Source of the DNA: Pseudomonas fluorescens | Lineage (GTDB): Bacteria; Pseudomonadota; Gammaproteobacteria; Pseudomonadales; Pseudomonadaceae | Length of the DNA stretch: 64,000 nucleotides | Direction of reading: 5' to 3' | NCBI RefSeq assembly: GCF_001648775.1 | Contig: NZ_LVEJ01000001.1 | Coordinates: 310,001 to 374,000 of the forward strand | Shown: positions 44,411 to 53,523 of the stretch, piece by piece | Position numbering within the stretch: position 1 is the stretch's first letter | Layout of the letters: every line of letters starts with the position of its first letter | Position numbers and translations under genes: made by a program | Notes under the pieces: model-generated | The model's database searches: none | What the model saw: only the letters and a program-made list of their open reading frames with translations | Told to the model about the DNA's origin: nothing

Positions 44411-45709
44411 TCAGCGCCCCTTCTTCCAGAGCCACGCCCCCACCAGAATCCCCATCGCACACAGCACCGCCACATAGTAGGCAGGCCCCATCGCGCTTTC
44501 TTTCAGCAGCAGGCTGACCACCATCGGCGTCAACCCGCCGAAGATCGCGTAAGCCACGTTGTACGAGAACGACAACCCGCTGAAGCGCACCACCGGCGGG
44601 AACGCTTTGACCATCACGTACGGCACCGCACCAATGGTGCCGACCAGAAAACCGGTCAGCGCATACAGCGGGAACAGCCAGTTCGGGTGATCGGCGAGGC
44701 TGTGATAGAAGGTCCAGGAACTGATCAGCAAGCCCAGGCAACCGAACACGAATACGCGACCTGCGCCAAATCGATCGGCTAGTGCGCCCGAGATAATGCA
44801 GCCGATGCTCAGGAACACGATCGCCAGACTGTTCGATTGCAGCGACTCGGTCGGCGTGAAGTGATAGACCGTTTGCAGCACGGTCGGAGTCATCAGGATG
44901 ACCACGACGATGCCCGCGGAGAGCAGCCAGGTCAGCAGCATCGAGATTGCAATCGCCCCGCGATGGTCACGCAGCACTGCACGCAGCGGCACTTCTTCGG
45001 CCAGCGCCTTGCGCTGTTGCAGTTCGGCGAACACCGGGGTTTCGTGCAGCCAGCGGCGCAGGTACACCGAGAACAGACCGAACACGCCGCCGAGCAGGAA
45101 CGGAATCCGCCAGGCGTAATCGGAAACTTCCGCAGGCGTATAGATGCTGTTGATCGCGGTGGCGACCAGCGAGCCGAGCAGGATGCCGGCGGTCAGGCCG
45201 CTGGTGAGCGTGCCGCAGGCGTAACCCATGTGTTTTTGTGGGACGTGTTCGGAAACGAAGACCCACGCCCCCGGCACCTCACCGCCAATCGCCGCGCCCT
45301 GAATCACCCGCATCACCAGCAGCAGGATCGGCGCCCACATGCCGATCTGCGCATACGTTGGCAACAGACCCATGATCAGGGTCGGCACGGCCATCATGAA
45401 GATGCTCAGGGTGAACATCTTCTTGCGCCCCAGCAGATCGCCGAAGTGCGCCATGACGATGCCGCCCAACGGCCGCGCGAGGTAGCCGGCGGCGAAGATG
45501 CCGAAGGTCTGCATCAGGCGCAGCCACTCGGGCATGTCGGCCGGGAAGAACAGCTTGCCGACCACGGTGGCGAAGAAAACGAAGATGATGAAATCGTAGA
45601 ACTCCAGCGCGCCACCAAGGGCGGACAACGACAGAGTCTTGTAGTCATTGCGGGTCAACGGTCGTGCGGGTTGCTCGGGCTGCGCGAGGCTCGAAGGCGC
45701 TGTGGTCAT
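44411..45709 (-). CDS. MFS transporter, metabolite:H+ symporter (MHS) type
   Basis: A 432-residue permease with about 12 membrane helices. The MHS hallmarks are LGGALEFYDFIIFVFFA in the first helix, the loop HFGDLLGRKKMFTLSI (MFS motif between helices 2 and 3), and RVIQGAAIGGEVPGAWVFVSEH. Relatives move organic acids, proline or betaine with protons; the substrate cannot be told here. The ATG at 45709 (MTTAPSSLAQ) was chosen because the longer frame lacks a membrane or protein-like N-terminus. It is divergent from the thioesterase gene. Confidence 0.88.
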   Translation of the reverse strand: MTTAPSSLAQPEQPARPLTRNDYKTLSLSALGGALEFYDFIIFVFFATVVGKLFFPADMPEWLRLMQTFGIFAAGYLARPLGGIVMAHFGDLLGRKKMFTLSIFMMAVPTLIMGLLPTYAQIGMWAPILLLVMRVIQGAAIGGEVPGAWVFVSEHVPQKHMGYACGTLTSGLTAGILLGSLVATAINSIYTPAEVSDYAWRIPFLLGGVFGLFSVYLRRWLHETPVFAELQQRKALAEEVPLRAVLRDHRGAIAISMLLTWLLSAGIVVVILMTPTVLQTVYHFTPTESLQSNSLAIVFLSIGCIISGALADRFGAGRVFVFGCLGLLISSWTFYHSLADHPNWLFPLYALTGFLVGTIGAVPYVMVKAFPPVVRFSGLSFSYNVAYAIFGGLTPMVVSLLLKESAMGPAYYVAVLCAMGILVGAWLWKKGR

Positions 45710-46085
45710 GGCAAGGGCTTCTCTTATAGTCGGATCTGCCGCCACAACAACGCTGGCGGTGGCTTGGGCAGGTTCGGCACCATAGCAAATTGTTCGAAAA
45801 AGCACATGGAGGCGCGTATTTGACGGTCGAAATGAGAACCGGATGGTCGTCGTGGAGTCTACCGACCGATATACTCGCAACCTGCTCCGGTTTGTAGGGG
45901 GTTGCTGTGCGAAAACGTCGTTGGCCCGACCTTTGCTCGGGATTAGCCGGTTTCGCAGAGTTTCTCCTTAGGCGCCTGATGGAAAACGTGACGAACGTCG
46001 TATGTTCGGTGCTGAATCGTTTTTCCCGAAGACGGCTACCACCAGCAATACCAACGAAGAGTCACGGGTCAGAGGCACCCCCGGC
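45710..46085. other. Divergent intergenic region, no gene seen
   Basis: About 375 bp between the MFS and thioesterase starts. A TATACT hexamer at 45870-45875 could be a -10 element for the thioesterase gene, without a good -35. Short open frames on the plus strand look like random Arg-rich sequence. The thioesterase frame is open back to an ATG at 46002, so up to 28 extra residues are possible. Confidence 0.35.
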
Positions 46086-46490
46086 ATGATAGAGCTCGAA
46101 CAAGAAGATCCAATCCCGCAAGGCGACCTGGCCCTGCAAATCACCGCACTTCCACGTGAAACCAACGGCTTTGGCGATATTTTCGGCGGCTGGCTGGTGG
46201 CGCAGATGGATTTGGCCGGCACCGCAATGGCCAGCCGTGTCGCTGGCGGCCGTGTCGCCACCGTGGCCATCGATCGCATGGCGTTCCTCGTGCCGGTGGC
46301 AGTCGGCGCGCAATTGTCCTTTTATACCCAGACTCTGGAAATCGGCCGTAGCTCGATCCAGATGATGGTTGAAGTGTGGAGCGACGACCCGCTGTCCAGC
46401 GAGTGGCGTAAAGTCACCGAAGCGGTCTTCGTCTTCGTCGCCATCGACGGCAGCGGCCGCACTCGCTCGGTTCCACCGCGCGCGCGCTAA
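46086..46490 (+). CDS. Hotdog-fold acyl-CoA thioesterase
   Basis: A 134-residue YciA/BFIT-type thioesterase. Motifs include GDIFGGWLVAQMDLAGTAMASR (the HxxxGG-like active-site helix; the catalytic Asp is in MDLAG), VATVAIDRMAFLVPVAVGAQLSFYTQT as adjoining parts, and VTEAVFVFVAID. It hydrolyses acyl-CoAs in the cytoplasm. The ATG at 46086 (MIELEQEDPIPQGD) fits the family start, with GAGG upstream; the longer start at 46002 adds a Ser/Thr-rich leader not typical of the family. Confidence 0.88.
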   Translation: MIELEQEDPIPQGDLALQITALPRETNGFGDIFGGWLVAQMDLAGTAMASRVAGGRVATVAIDRMAFLVPVAVGAQLSFYTQTLEIGRSSIQMMVEVWSDDPLSSEWRKVTEAVFVFVAIDGSGRTRSVPPRAR

Positions 46491-46547
46491 ACCTCGCGGC
46501 CGTTTGACGGTCGATAGTTGTCCTTGTTACTGATCGAGAGCTGTCCC

Positions 46548-47447
46548 ATGAACACGCCCAACGTTGAAGCGGTGAAACTGGATGAACTGAACTGCTGGCG
46601 CATCCGCCACGGTCAGGCCGAAGTGCTGGTGGCCCAGCAAGGCGCGCACATCCTCAGTTATCAGATCGATGGGCAGCCGCCGATCATCTGGCTCAACGAC
46701 AAGGCCGAGTTCAAGACCGGCAAAAGCATCCGCGCCGGCGTGCCAGTGTGCTGGCCGTGGTTCGGCAAGTTCGAACGCAACCCGCAGAGCGTCCAGGCCA
46801 TGTACACCGGCAACCAACCGGCGCCCGCGCACGGTCTGGTGCGGGCGATGGATTGGGAGCTGGGCGGCATCGAATCAGAGGCTGACGGCGTCAAGGTCGA
46901 ATTCAAGCTGCCCTACCCCGAAGGTGGCCTGCCGGGCTGGCCGCATCAGGTCGATCTGACCCTGACCCTGCATTTGTCCGAGCAATTGAGCTTCAGCCTG
47001 ACCAGCCATAACCGTGGCAGTGACACCGTCAGCCTGAGTCAGGCGCTGCACACGTATTTCGCGGTCAGTGATGTGCGCAATGTGCACGTCGACGGTGTCG
47101 ATGGCTTGAATTACATCGAGACGCTGGATGACTGGAACACTCACAGCCACCAAGGTGACCTGCATTTCGCCGGTGAAACTGACCGCATCTACCTCGATGC
47201 GCCGCCACAGCTGAGCATCGTCGACCCGGCCTGGGAACGACGCATTGTGCTGACGGCTACCGGCTCACGCACGGCGGTGATCTGGAACCCGTGGATCGAT
47301 CGCGCCGCAGCGCTGGCGGATATGGACAACGATGGCTGGCAGCGCATGCTGTGCATCGAGACGGCGAATGTGATGGATGACGTGGTTACGCTGGCACCGG
47401 GTGCGAGCCATACCATGGGCGTCAGCGTCGCCAGCAAACCGCTCTAA
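46548..47447 (+). CDS. D-hexose-6-phosphate mutarotase-like (YeaD-type) protein
   Basis: A 299-residue aldose-1-epimerase superfamily protein starting MNTPNVEAVKLDEL. Family segments include SIRAGVPVCWPWFGKF, HGLVRAMDWEL (active-site His), LSQALHTYFAVSDV (second His) and VIWNPWIDRAAALADMDNDGWQRML ending the fold. It interconverts alpha and beta hexose-6-phosphates. ATG at 46548 was preferred over an upstream alternative start in the same frame. It follows the thioesterase by 57 bp. Confidence 0.9.
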   Translation: MNTPNVEAVKLDELNCWRIRHGQAEVLVAQQGAHILSYQIDGQPPIIWLNDKAEFKTGKSIRAGVPVCWPWFGKFERNPQSVQAMYTGNQPAPAHGLVRAMDWELGGIESEADGVKVEFKLPYPEGGLPGWPHQVDLTLTLHLSEQLSFSLTSHNRGSDTVSLSQALHTYFAVSDVRNVHVDGVDGLNYIETLDDWNTHSHQGDLHFAGETDRIYLDAPPQLSIVDPAWERRIVLTATGSRTAVIWNPWIDRAAALADMDNDGWQRMLCIETANVMDDVVTLAPGASHTMGVSVASKPL

Positions 47448-47467
47448 CCAGCACCGCAATACAAAAT

Positions 47468-47556
47468 GTGGGAGCGAGCTTGCTCGCGAAGGCGTTGTAT
47501 CAGTCAACATTCAAATGTCTGATACACCGCTTTCGCGAGCAGGCTCGCTCCCACAG
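47468..47556. repeat. REP pair between convergent genes
   Basis: GTGGGAGCGAGCTTGCTCGC at the left and its inverted mate GCGAGCAGGCTCGCTCCCAC at the right, between the mutarotase-like gene and the DUF3299 gene. Confidence 0.9.
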
Positions 47557-47573
47557 TTGCTTCGTGGTGATTG

Positions 47574-48110
47574 TTAGAGATCAGATTCCTGCACCACCCG
47601 CACCTTGTCCGCTTCCAGCGCATACGCCGCGTCCGCCAGATCATTACTGACCTTCTCGACTTTCAGCGTGCCGGTCACCCACAACGGCGTGTAGATGTCA
47701 TCCAGCTTCAACCCCTTCGGATAACGCACCAGCACCAGTTGATTCGGCGGCGGTGGCGGCACGTGGATGCACGCGCCCGGATACGGCACGAGGAAGAACA
47801 GCGTACTGCGGCCCTTGGCGTCGGATTCCAGCGGCACCGGATAACCACCGATGCGGATGTGCTTGGCATTCATCGACGCCACGGTTTTGGTCGAATACAT
47901 CACCGCCGGCAGACCTTTGGCCTGCTTCATCCCGCCCTTCTCGGTGAAGGTGCCGGTGGCTTCCGGGGAGTTGTGGTCGATTTCAGGCATGGCCTCAAGG
48001 GCCTTTTGATCCGACTTGGGCATCAGTTCGAGCCAGTCGGTTTCCGGCAGTTCGCCGGCGTGGGCCAAACCGCTGCCCAGGAAAAGGAGAGTCAACAGAA
48101 GACGGCGCAT
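47574..48110 (-). CDS. DUF3299-domain exported protein
   Basis: A 178-residue exported protein with signal peptide MRRLLLTLLFLGSGLAHA. The DUF3299 core is visible: IRIGGYPVPLESDAKGRSTLFFLVPYPGACIHVPPPPPNQLVLV (in short blocks; the PGACIHVPPPPPN motif is diagnostic). The cysteine-histidine of CIH may form a functional site but none is established. Function is unknown. The gene stands alone between a REP and the YeaQ-type gene. Confidence 0.87.
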   Translation of the reverse strand: MRRLLLTLLFLGSGLAHAGELPETDWLELMPKSDQKALEAMPEIDHNSPEATGTFTEKGGMKQAKGLPAVMYSTKTVASMNAKHIRIGGYPVPLESDAKGRSTLFFLVPYPGACIHVPPPPPNQLVLVRYPKGLKLDDIYTPLWVTGTLKVEKVSNDLADAAYALEADKVRVVQESDL

Positions 48111-48203
48111 GAAGGTGCTCGGTATAGAAAGGAAGGAACGTTGAATCGCCGAGCATTCTAGCCCTCCCGGCCACGTTGGCCGAGAGGGCTTTGTCGCTTT
48201 GGA

Positions 48204-48449
48204 TCAGTTCTTTTTGATCAGGCCGTAGATCACCAGCAACACGATCGCGCCGACCAGTGCGCCGATGAAGCCTGCGCCCTGACCTGCCTGATAGATGCCC
48301 AGGGCCTGGCCGCCGTAAGTGGCTGCCAGCGAACCGCCGATACCGAGCAGGATGGTCATGATCCAGCCCATGCTGTCATCGCCCGGTTTCAGGAACCGCG
48401 CCAGCAGGCCGACGATCAAGCCGATAAAGATGGTTCCGATAATTCCCAT
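48204..48449 (-). CDS. GlsB/YeaQ/YmgE-family membrane protein
   Basis: An 81-residue protein with three hydrophobic glycine-rich segments (IIGTIFIGLIVGLLARFL, MGWIMTILLGIGGSLAATY, GFIGALVGAIVLLVIYGLI) and the family GxxARxLxPGxD pattern (LLARFLKPGDD). Members are small inner-membrane proteins often induced by stress; their molecular role is not known. Confidence 0.92.
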   Translation of the reverse strand: MGIIGTIFIGLIVGLLARFLKPGDDSMGWIMTILLGIGGSLAATYGGQALGIYQAGQGAGFIGALVGAIVLLVIYGLIKKN

Positions 48450-48559
48450 GGCAATTCCCTCTCAGTAGTAGATATGCGAAGCCTAGTCAGACTTTGGCAT
48501 CCTGCCATGAGAGAACAGCGGCCCCTGAATGGTTCCGCCGCTGCCACATGAAACTGTCG

Positions 48560-49642
48560 TTACTCGGCGATCAGCGCTTCGACCTTGACGATCTGCGCTT
48601 GCAGCGTGGCCATGTCGGCGCAGCGCAGGTTGGCGTGGCCAACCTTGCGCCCGGCCTTGAAGGCTTTGCCGTAGTGATGCAGATGGCAGTCTTCAATCGC
48701 GATGACTTTCTCAACGGGCGGTACAACACCGATGAAGTTGAGCATCGCGCTCTCGCCAACCTTGGCCGTCGAGCCCAGCGGCAGGCCGGCAACGGCGCGC
48801 AGGTGGTTTTCGAACTGGCTGCACTCGGCGCCTTCGGTGGTCCAGTGCCCGGAGTTGTGCACGCGTGGGGCGATCTCGTTGGCTTTCAGGCCACCGTCGA
48901 CTTCAAAGAACTCGAACGCCATCACGCCGACGTAGTTCAACTGCTTGAGCACACGGCTCGAGTAGTCTTCGGCCAAGGCCTGCAACGGGTGATCGGTGCT
49001 GGCAACGGACAGCTTGAGAATGCCGCTGTCGTGGGTGTTGTGCACCAGCGGATAGAACCTGGTTTCGCCATCGCGAGCACGCACGGCGATCAGCGAGACT
49101 TCACCGGTGAATGGTACAAAACCTTCCAGCAGGCAGGACACGCTGCCCAGTTCGGCGAAGGTATCGACTACGTCTTCCGGCTTGCGCAGGACTTTCTGGC
49201 CCTTGCCGTCGTAACCCAAGGTACGGGTTTTCAGCACGGCCGGCAGACCGATCGAAGCAACCGCAGCGTCCAGATCGGCTTGCGATTGAATGTCGGCGAA
49301 GGCCGGCGTCGGGATGCCCAGATCCTTGAACATGCTCTTTTCGAACCAGCGATCGCGAGCGATACGCAAGGCTTCGGCGCTCGGATAAACCGGGACGAAT
49401 TGCGACAGGAATGCCACGGTTTCGGCCGGGACGCTTTCGAACTCGAAGGTCACCAGATCGACTTCATCGGCCAGTTGGCGCAAATGATCCTGATCGCCGT
49501 AATCGGCCCGCAGGTGTTCGCCCAGCGCGGCCGCACAGGCGTCCGGCGCAGGGTCGAGAAAAGCGAAGTTCATGCCCAGCGGAGTACCCGCCAAGGCCAA
49601 CATGCGACCCAACTGGCCGCCACCGATTACACCGATCTTCAT
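48560..49642 (-). CDS. purK: N5-carboxyaminoimidazole ribonucleotide synthase
   Basis: A 360-residue ATP-grasp enzyme of purine synthesis: AIR plus ATP and bicarbonate to N5-CAIR. It begins MKIGVIGGGQLGRMLALAG, the nucleotide-binding start, with LKTRTLGYDGKGQ and the C-terminal RVHNSGHWTTEGAECSQFENHLRA as adjoining blocks. The ATG at 49642 matches this start; a longer frame reaches into purE. It lies 10 bp after purE. Confidence 0.96.
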   Translation of the reverse strand: MKIGVIGGGQLGRMLALAGTPLGMNFAFLDPAPDACAAALGEHLRADYGDQDHLRQLADEVDLVTFEFESVPAETVAFLSQFVPVYPSAEALRIARDRWFEKSMFKDLGIPTPAFADIQSQADLDAAVASIGLPAVLKTRTLGYDGKGQKVLRKPEDVVDTFAELGSVSCLLEGFVPFTGEVSLIAVRARDGETRFYPLVHNTHDSGILKLSVASTDHPLQALAEDYSSRVLKQLNYVGVMAFEFFEVDGGLKANEIAPRVHNSGHWTTEGAECSQFENHLRAVAGLPLGSTAKVGESAMLNFIGVVPPVEKVIAIEDCHLHHYGKAFKAGRKVGHANLRCADMATLQAQIVKVEALIAE

Positions 49643-49652
49643 CTCAACAACC

Positions 49653-50144
49653 TCAGGCAATACGTGGGTCTGGATTGTCCAGGACGCTGTCTGTCTGCTC
49701 GGCACGGAAGGTTTTCAGTACCGCGTGGAACTGTGGATGCTTGGCGCCGAGGATGCTCGCCGAGAGCAGCGCGGCGTTGATCGCGCCAGCTTTGCCGATG
49801 GCCAGGGTTGCGACCGGAATGCCGGCCGGCATCTGCACGATCGACAGCAGCGAGTCGACGCCCGAGAGCATGGCCGACTGTACGGGTACGCCCAGCACCG
49901 GCAGGTGGGTCTTGGCCGCACACATGCCTGGCAAGTGGGCTGCGCCACCGGCACCGGCGATAATCACCTCGATGCCGCGGCCTTCAGCCTCTTCGGCGTA
50001 CTGGAACAGCAGATCCGGGGTACGGTGGGCAGAGACCACTTTGACCTCGTACGGGATGCCGAGCTTTTCCAGCATATCGGCGGTGTGGCTAAGGGTGGAC
50101 CAATCGGACTTGGAGCCCATGATCACGCCAACCAGTGCACTCAT
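49653..50144 (-). CDS. purE: N5-carboxyaminoimidazole ribonucleotide mutase
   Basis: A 163-residue mutase converting N5-CAIR to CAIR. Signatures are [26 protein letters not shown] (catalytic histidine), [14 protein letters not shown] and [11 protein letters not shown] at 50144 is preceded by AGAGG. A leader with a terminator-like hairpin precedes it (see the regulatory entry). Confidence 0.96.
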   Translation of the reverse strand: MSALVGVIMGSKSDWSTLSHTADMLEKLGIPYEVKVVSAHRTPDLLFQYAEEAEGRGIEVIIAGAGGAAHLPGMCAAKTHLPVLGVPVQSAMLSGVDSLLSIVQMPAGIPVATLAIGKAGAINAALLSASILGAKHPQFHAVLKTFRAEQTDSVLDNPDPRIA

Positions 50145-50182
50145 CGTCGCGCCTCTTCTCTCTGGAGCGCCCGCAGGCGCGT

Positions 50183-50265
50183 CATAAAACAACAAGCCAC
50201 GCAGGTTGCGTGGCTTGATTGTACGAAAAATGGCCGGACGTGCCGGCCGAAGGCCGCGCAGTATA
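50183..50265 (-). promoter_or_regulatory. purE leader with -10 element and terminator-like hairpin
   Basis: Reading on the minus strand: a TATACT -10-like element (50265-50260), a hairpin CGGCC-TTC-GGCCG, an alternative hairpin GGCCGG...CCGGCC sharing the same GGCCG bases (50232-50256 overall), then a 10-bp stem CAAGCCACGC/GCGTGGCTTG (50193-50217) followed by TTGTTTTAT. The last is an intrinsic-terminator shape only about 40 bases before the purE ATG, so it could attenuate purEK. It might instead be the distant terminator of the lysR transcript. Confidence 0.45.
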
Positions 50266-50371
50266 CCGCAAAGAAAGCAATAAACAGCCCCCCGCGCGAC
50301 CATCTGTCATCTGCCGCAAATGCCCGGTTTTATTGACCTGAAGGTCAGCGCAGACACACCTCAAATTCCAT

Positions 50372-50460
50372 TGTGGGAGCGAGCTTGCTCGCGAAAGCGG
50401 TGTGTCAGTCGCCATCCATGTTTCTGACACGACGCCTTCGCGAGCAAGCTCGCTCCCACA
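50372..50460. repeat. REP pair after the LysR gene
   Basis: TTGTGGGAGCGAGCTTGCTC at the left and inverted GAGCAAGCTCGCTCCCACA at the right, centre containing the related arms GTGTCAG/CTGACAC. Confidence 0.9.
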
Positions 50461-50477
50461 ATTGGCTCCGCGGTGGC

Positions 50478-51386
50478 TCAGGAAGCTTGGGCAGCACCGC
50501 CTTCGAGCTTGCGCCACAACAGCCGGACGTTGGCTTTGCGCACCAGCGCGCAGCGATACAGACGAATCTCCAGCGGCACGTGCCATTGCGGGCCGCCGCA
50601 GACCACCAGTTCGCCACGGGCCAGTTCCGCGCGCACGCTCAGTTGCGGCACCCAGGCGATGCCCAGCCCCTCCAGCGCCATGCTTTTCAGGCTGTCAGCC
50701 ATCGCGGTTTCGTAAATAGTGGTGAAGCGCAACTGACGCTGACGCAGCAATCCATTCACTGAACGCCCTAGAAACGCGCCAGCGCTATACGCCAGCAACG
50801 GCACGCTCGCCTCTCCTTCCAGATCGAACAACGGCTTGCCCTCGGCATCCGCCGCGCACACCGGCAACATCTCGGTCTGGCCCAAATGCAGCGACGGGAA
50901 GATCTCCGGGTCCATCTGCATCGCCGCGTCCGGGTCGTAGAACGCCAGCATCAGATCGCAGCCACCTTCACGCAGCGCATGCACCGCGTCGCCGACGTTG
51001 GTCGCGACCAGTCGCGTGGCAATGTTCAAACCTTCATTGCGCAGTTGCGCGATCCAGCGCGGAAAGAAACCCAGTGCCAGCGAGTGAGCGGCAGCGACTT
51101 GCATCACTTCACCCTGCCCGCCTTCCAGATGATGCAGGTGGCGCAGCACTTCACCGAGCTGTTCGACCACCGTGCGCGCGGTCACCAGAAACAGCTGTCC
51201 CGCCGCCGTCAATTCGATCGGCGTGCGCGAGCGATTGACCAGAGTCAGCCCCAGTGCCGCCTCCAGACTGCGGATCCGCCGACTGAAGGCCGGCTGGGTC
51301 ACGAAGCGTCGTTCGGCCGCTTGCGAGAAGCTGCGGGTGGCGGCCAGGGCACTGAAGTCCTCGAGCCATTTGCTTTCCAGATTCAT
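50478..51386 (-). CDS. LysR-family transcriptional regulator, divergent from aspA
   Basis: A 302-residue LTTR. The N-terminal winged helix-turn-helix reads KWLEDFSALAATRSFSQAAERRFVTQPAFSRRIRSLEAALG (in blocks), followed by a coiled linker and a two-lobed effector-binding domain. ATG at 51386 has GGAGG 6 bases upstream. It is divergent from aspA, 180 bp away, so it probably controls aspA or its own gene in response to an amino or dicarboxylic acid; the ligand is unknown. Confidence 0.9.
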   Translation of the reverse strand: MNLESKWLEDFSALAATRSFSQAAERRFVTQPAFSRRIRSLEAALGLTLVNRSRTPIELTAAGQLFLVTARTVVEQLGEVLRHLHHLEGGQGEVMQVAAAHSLALGFFPRWIAQLRNEGLNIATRLVATNVGDAVHALREGGCDLMLAFYDPDAAMQMDPEIFPSLHLGQTEMLPVCAADAEGKPLFDLEGEASVPLLAYSAGAFLGRSVNGLLRQRQLRFTTIYETAMADSLKSMALEGLGIAWVPQLSVRAELARGELVVCGGPQWHVPLEIRLYRCALVRKANVRLLWRKLEGGAAQAS

Positions 51387-51566
51387 CACGTCCTCCCGGA
51401 CACGCACCAAAACAGGTCACACGTCTGCCGCGCACGCGGCGTCACACGGGCATTATGCCGAATGTGCATAGGGCAGTGCTTAACAGCATTGGCCCAAAAA
51501 TTCGCACAAGCCTAGCATTCGCAGCGTTCCGGCACAGACCGGGTCCATATCGAGATGATTTCTATC

Positions 51567-52991
51567 ATGTCCTCCGCTGCATCTTTCCGCACAGAAAACG
51601 ACCTGCTTGGCGCCCTCGAAGTACCGGCTCAAGCGTATTACGGCATCCAGACCCTGCGAGCGGTGAATAACTTCCGTCTCTCCGGTGTTCCGATTTCGCA
51701 TTACCCGAAACTGGTTGTCGGTCTGGCAATGGTCAAACAGGCCGCTGCTGACGCCAACCGCGAGTTGGGTCATCTGAGCGAAGCCAAGCACGCTGCCATC
51801 AGCGAAGCCTGTGCCCGATTGATCCGCGGTGATTTCCACGAAGAGTTCGTGGTCGACATGATTCAAGGTGGCGCCGGTACTTCCACCAACATGAACGCCA
51901 ACGAAGTGATCGCCAACATTGCGCTCGAAGCAATGGGTCACCAGAAAGGCGAGTACCAGTACCTGCACCCGAACGACGACGTCAACATGGCGCAGTCGAC
52001 CAACGACGCCTACCCGACGGCGATCCGCCTCGGTCTGCTGCTCGGTCACGACACCCTGCTGGCCAGCCTCGACAGCCTGATTCAAGCGTTCGCGGCCAAG
52101 GGCAAAGAATTCGATCACGTCCTGAAAATGGGCCGTACCCAACTGCAAGACGCCGTGCCGATGACCCTCGGCCAGGAATTCCGTGCCTTCGCCACCACCA
52201 TGGGCGAAGACCTGGCCCGTCTGAAGACGCTGGCCCCGGAACTGCTGACTGAAGTGAACCTGGGCGGCACCGCGATCGGTACCGGCATCAACGCCGACCC
52301 GCGTTATCAAGCGCTGGCGGTTCAGCGTCTGGCACTGATCAGCGGCCAACCGCTGGTTCCAGCCGCCGACCTGATCGAAGCGACTTCCGACATGGGCGCC
52401 TTCGTGCTGTTCTCCGGCATGCTCAAGCGCACCGCGGTCAAGTTGTCGAAGATCTGCAACGACCTGCGCCTGCTGTCCAGCGGCCCACGCACCGGCATCA
52501 ATGAAATCAACCTGCCAGCGCGTCAGCCAGGCAGCTCGATCATGCCTGGCAAGGTCAACCCGGTGATTCCGGAAGCTGTGAACCAGGTTGCATTCCAGGT
52601 CATCGGTAACGACCTGGCGCTGACCATGGCAGCCGAAGGCGGCCAACTGCAGCTGAACGTGATGGAGCCTTTGATCGCCTTCAAGATCTTCGACTCGATC
52701 CGCCTGCTGCAACGCGCCATGGACATGCTGCGCGAGCACTGCATCGTCGGCATCACCGCCAACGAAGCGCGCTGCCGTGAACTGGTCGAGCACTCGATCG
52801 GTCTGGTCACCGCACTGAACCCGTACATCGGCTACAAAAACGCCACCCGTATCGCCGGCCTCGCCCTTGAAAGCGGCCGCGGCGTACTGGAACTGGTGCG
52901 CGAAGAAGGTCTGCTCGACGAAGCCATGCTCGCCGACATCCTGCGCCCGGAAAACATGATTGCTCCGCGTCTGGTTCCGCTCAAAGCCTGA
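51567..52991 (+). CDS. aspA: Aspartate ammonia-lyase
   Basis: A 474-residue fumarase/aspartase-superfamily enzyme that converts L-aspartate to fumarate and ammonia. Characteristic blocks are GGAGTSTNMNANEVIAN, the HPNDDVNMAQSTNDAYPTA region, MGRTQLQDAVP and the flexible catalytic loop GSSIMPGKVNP. The start MSSAASFRTENDLLG is chosen at 51567; an ATG four codons earlier (51555) is in frame. It ends at a strong terminator. Confidence 0.96.
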   Translation: MSSAASFRTENDLLGALEVPAQAYYGIQTLRAVNNFRLSGVPISHYPKLVVGLAMVKQAAADANRELGHLSEAKHAAISEACARLIRGDFHEEFVVDMIQGGAGTSTNMNANEVIANIALEAMGHQKGEYQYLHPNDDVNMAQSTNDAYPTAIRLGLLLGHDTLLASLDSLIQAFAAKGKEFDHVLKMGRTQLQDAVPMTLGQEFRAFATTMGEDLARLKTLAPELLTEVNLGGTAIGTGINADPRYQALAVQRLALISGQPLVPAADLIEATSDMGAFVLFSGMLKRTAVKLSKICNDLRLLSSGPRTGINEINLPARQPGSSIMPGKVNPVIPEAVNQVAFQVIGNDLALTMAAEGGQLQLNVMEPLIAFKIFDSIRLLQRAMDMLREHCIVGITANEARCRELVEHSIGLVTALNPYIGYKNATRIAGLALESGRGVLELVREEGLLDEAMLADILRPENMIAPRLVPLKA

Positions 52992-53052
52992 ACCGACACG
53001 TTACTTGTAGCACCGCTCACCAGGTCGAGGGACTAGACACCTCTCACCTTTT

Positions 53053-53089
53053 GAGGGCTTGGGGATTTAGTCCCCAGGCCCTTTTTTTT
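53053..53089 (+). terminator. Terminator of aspA
   Basis: Eleven-bp arms GGGCTTGGGGA (53055-53065) and TCCCCAGGCCC (53071-53081), one G-T pair, 5-base loop, then eight T. Confidence 0.95.
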
Positions 53090-53131
53090 AACTTTCTGCC
53101 CCTGAGACCCGTATGTCTGGGGATTGCTTTA

Positions 53132-53221
53132 TGGGGGAGCGAGCCTGCTCGCGAAGACGGCGGCACATTCAAAAACGATGTGTCTGCGATATCGCTTTCG
53201 CGAGCAGGCTCGCTCCCACAC
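53132..53221. repeat. REP pair downstream of aspA
   Basis: TGGGGGAGCGAGCCTGCTCG at the left (one base off consensus) and the inverted mate GAGCAGGCTCGCTCCCACAC at the right. Confidence 0.9.
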
Positions 53222-53523
53222 AGAGCAGTTCCTGCACAAGCCCGGCGCCGGTAACGCCGGGTGTTTCAAAGCCTCGTTTCGTCGCTTGCACCACTACCGT
53301 GCAGACGGGCGCGTCACTGATCGGTATAGTGCCGCCCCTCTTCGCGTGAGCGGTCGTCGGTAACGAGGCCACAACCCATGCGAAACCCGAACTAATAACA
53401 AACCCGCGAAATGGATCCGGGACGAAACCGTCGCCTCACCTGTCGTGCCGTGCGCACACCGGTGTAACACGATATTTCTTCCATCCAGCATTTGCTTACA
53501 CAATAAACAGCGAGGAAAAATCC
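53222..53523. other. Leader region of the symporter gene, no gene seen
   Basis: About 300 bp with no supported gene. A hairpin CCCGGCG/CGCCGGG (53241-53261) lies at its left end without a real T-run. I checked for a glycine-riboswitch-like core because such switches often precede this transporter family and did not see one. Confidence 0.4.

Noticed and set aside
53222..53523. Glycine riboswitch before the AGCS symporter gene
   Set aside because: The conserved core (including the GCCGAAGG-type segment) is not present on the plus strand.
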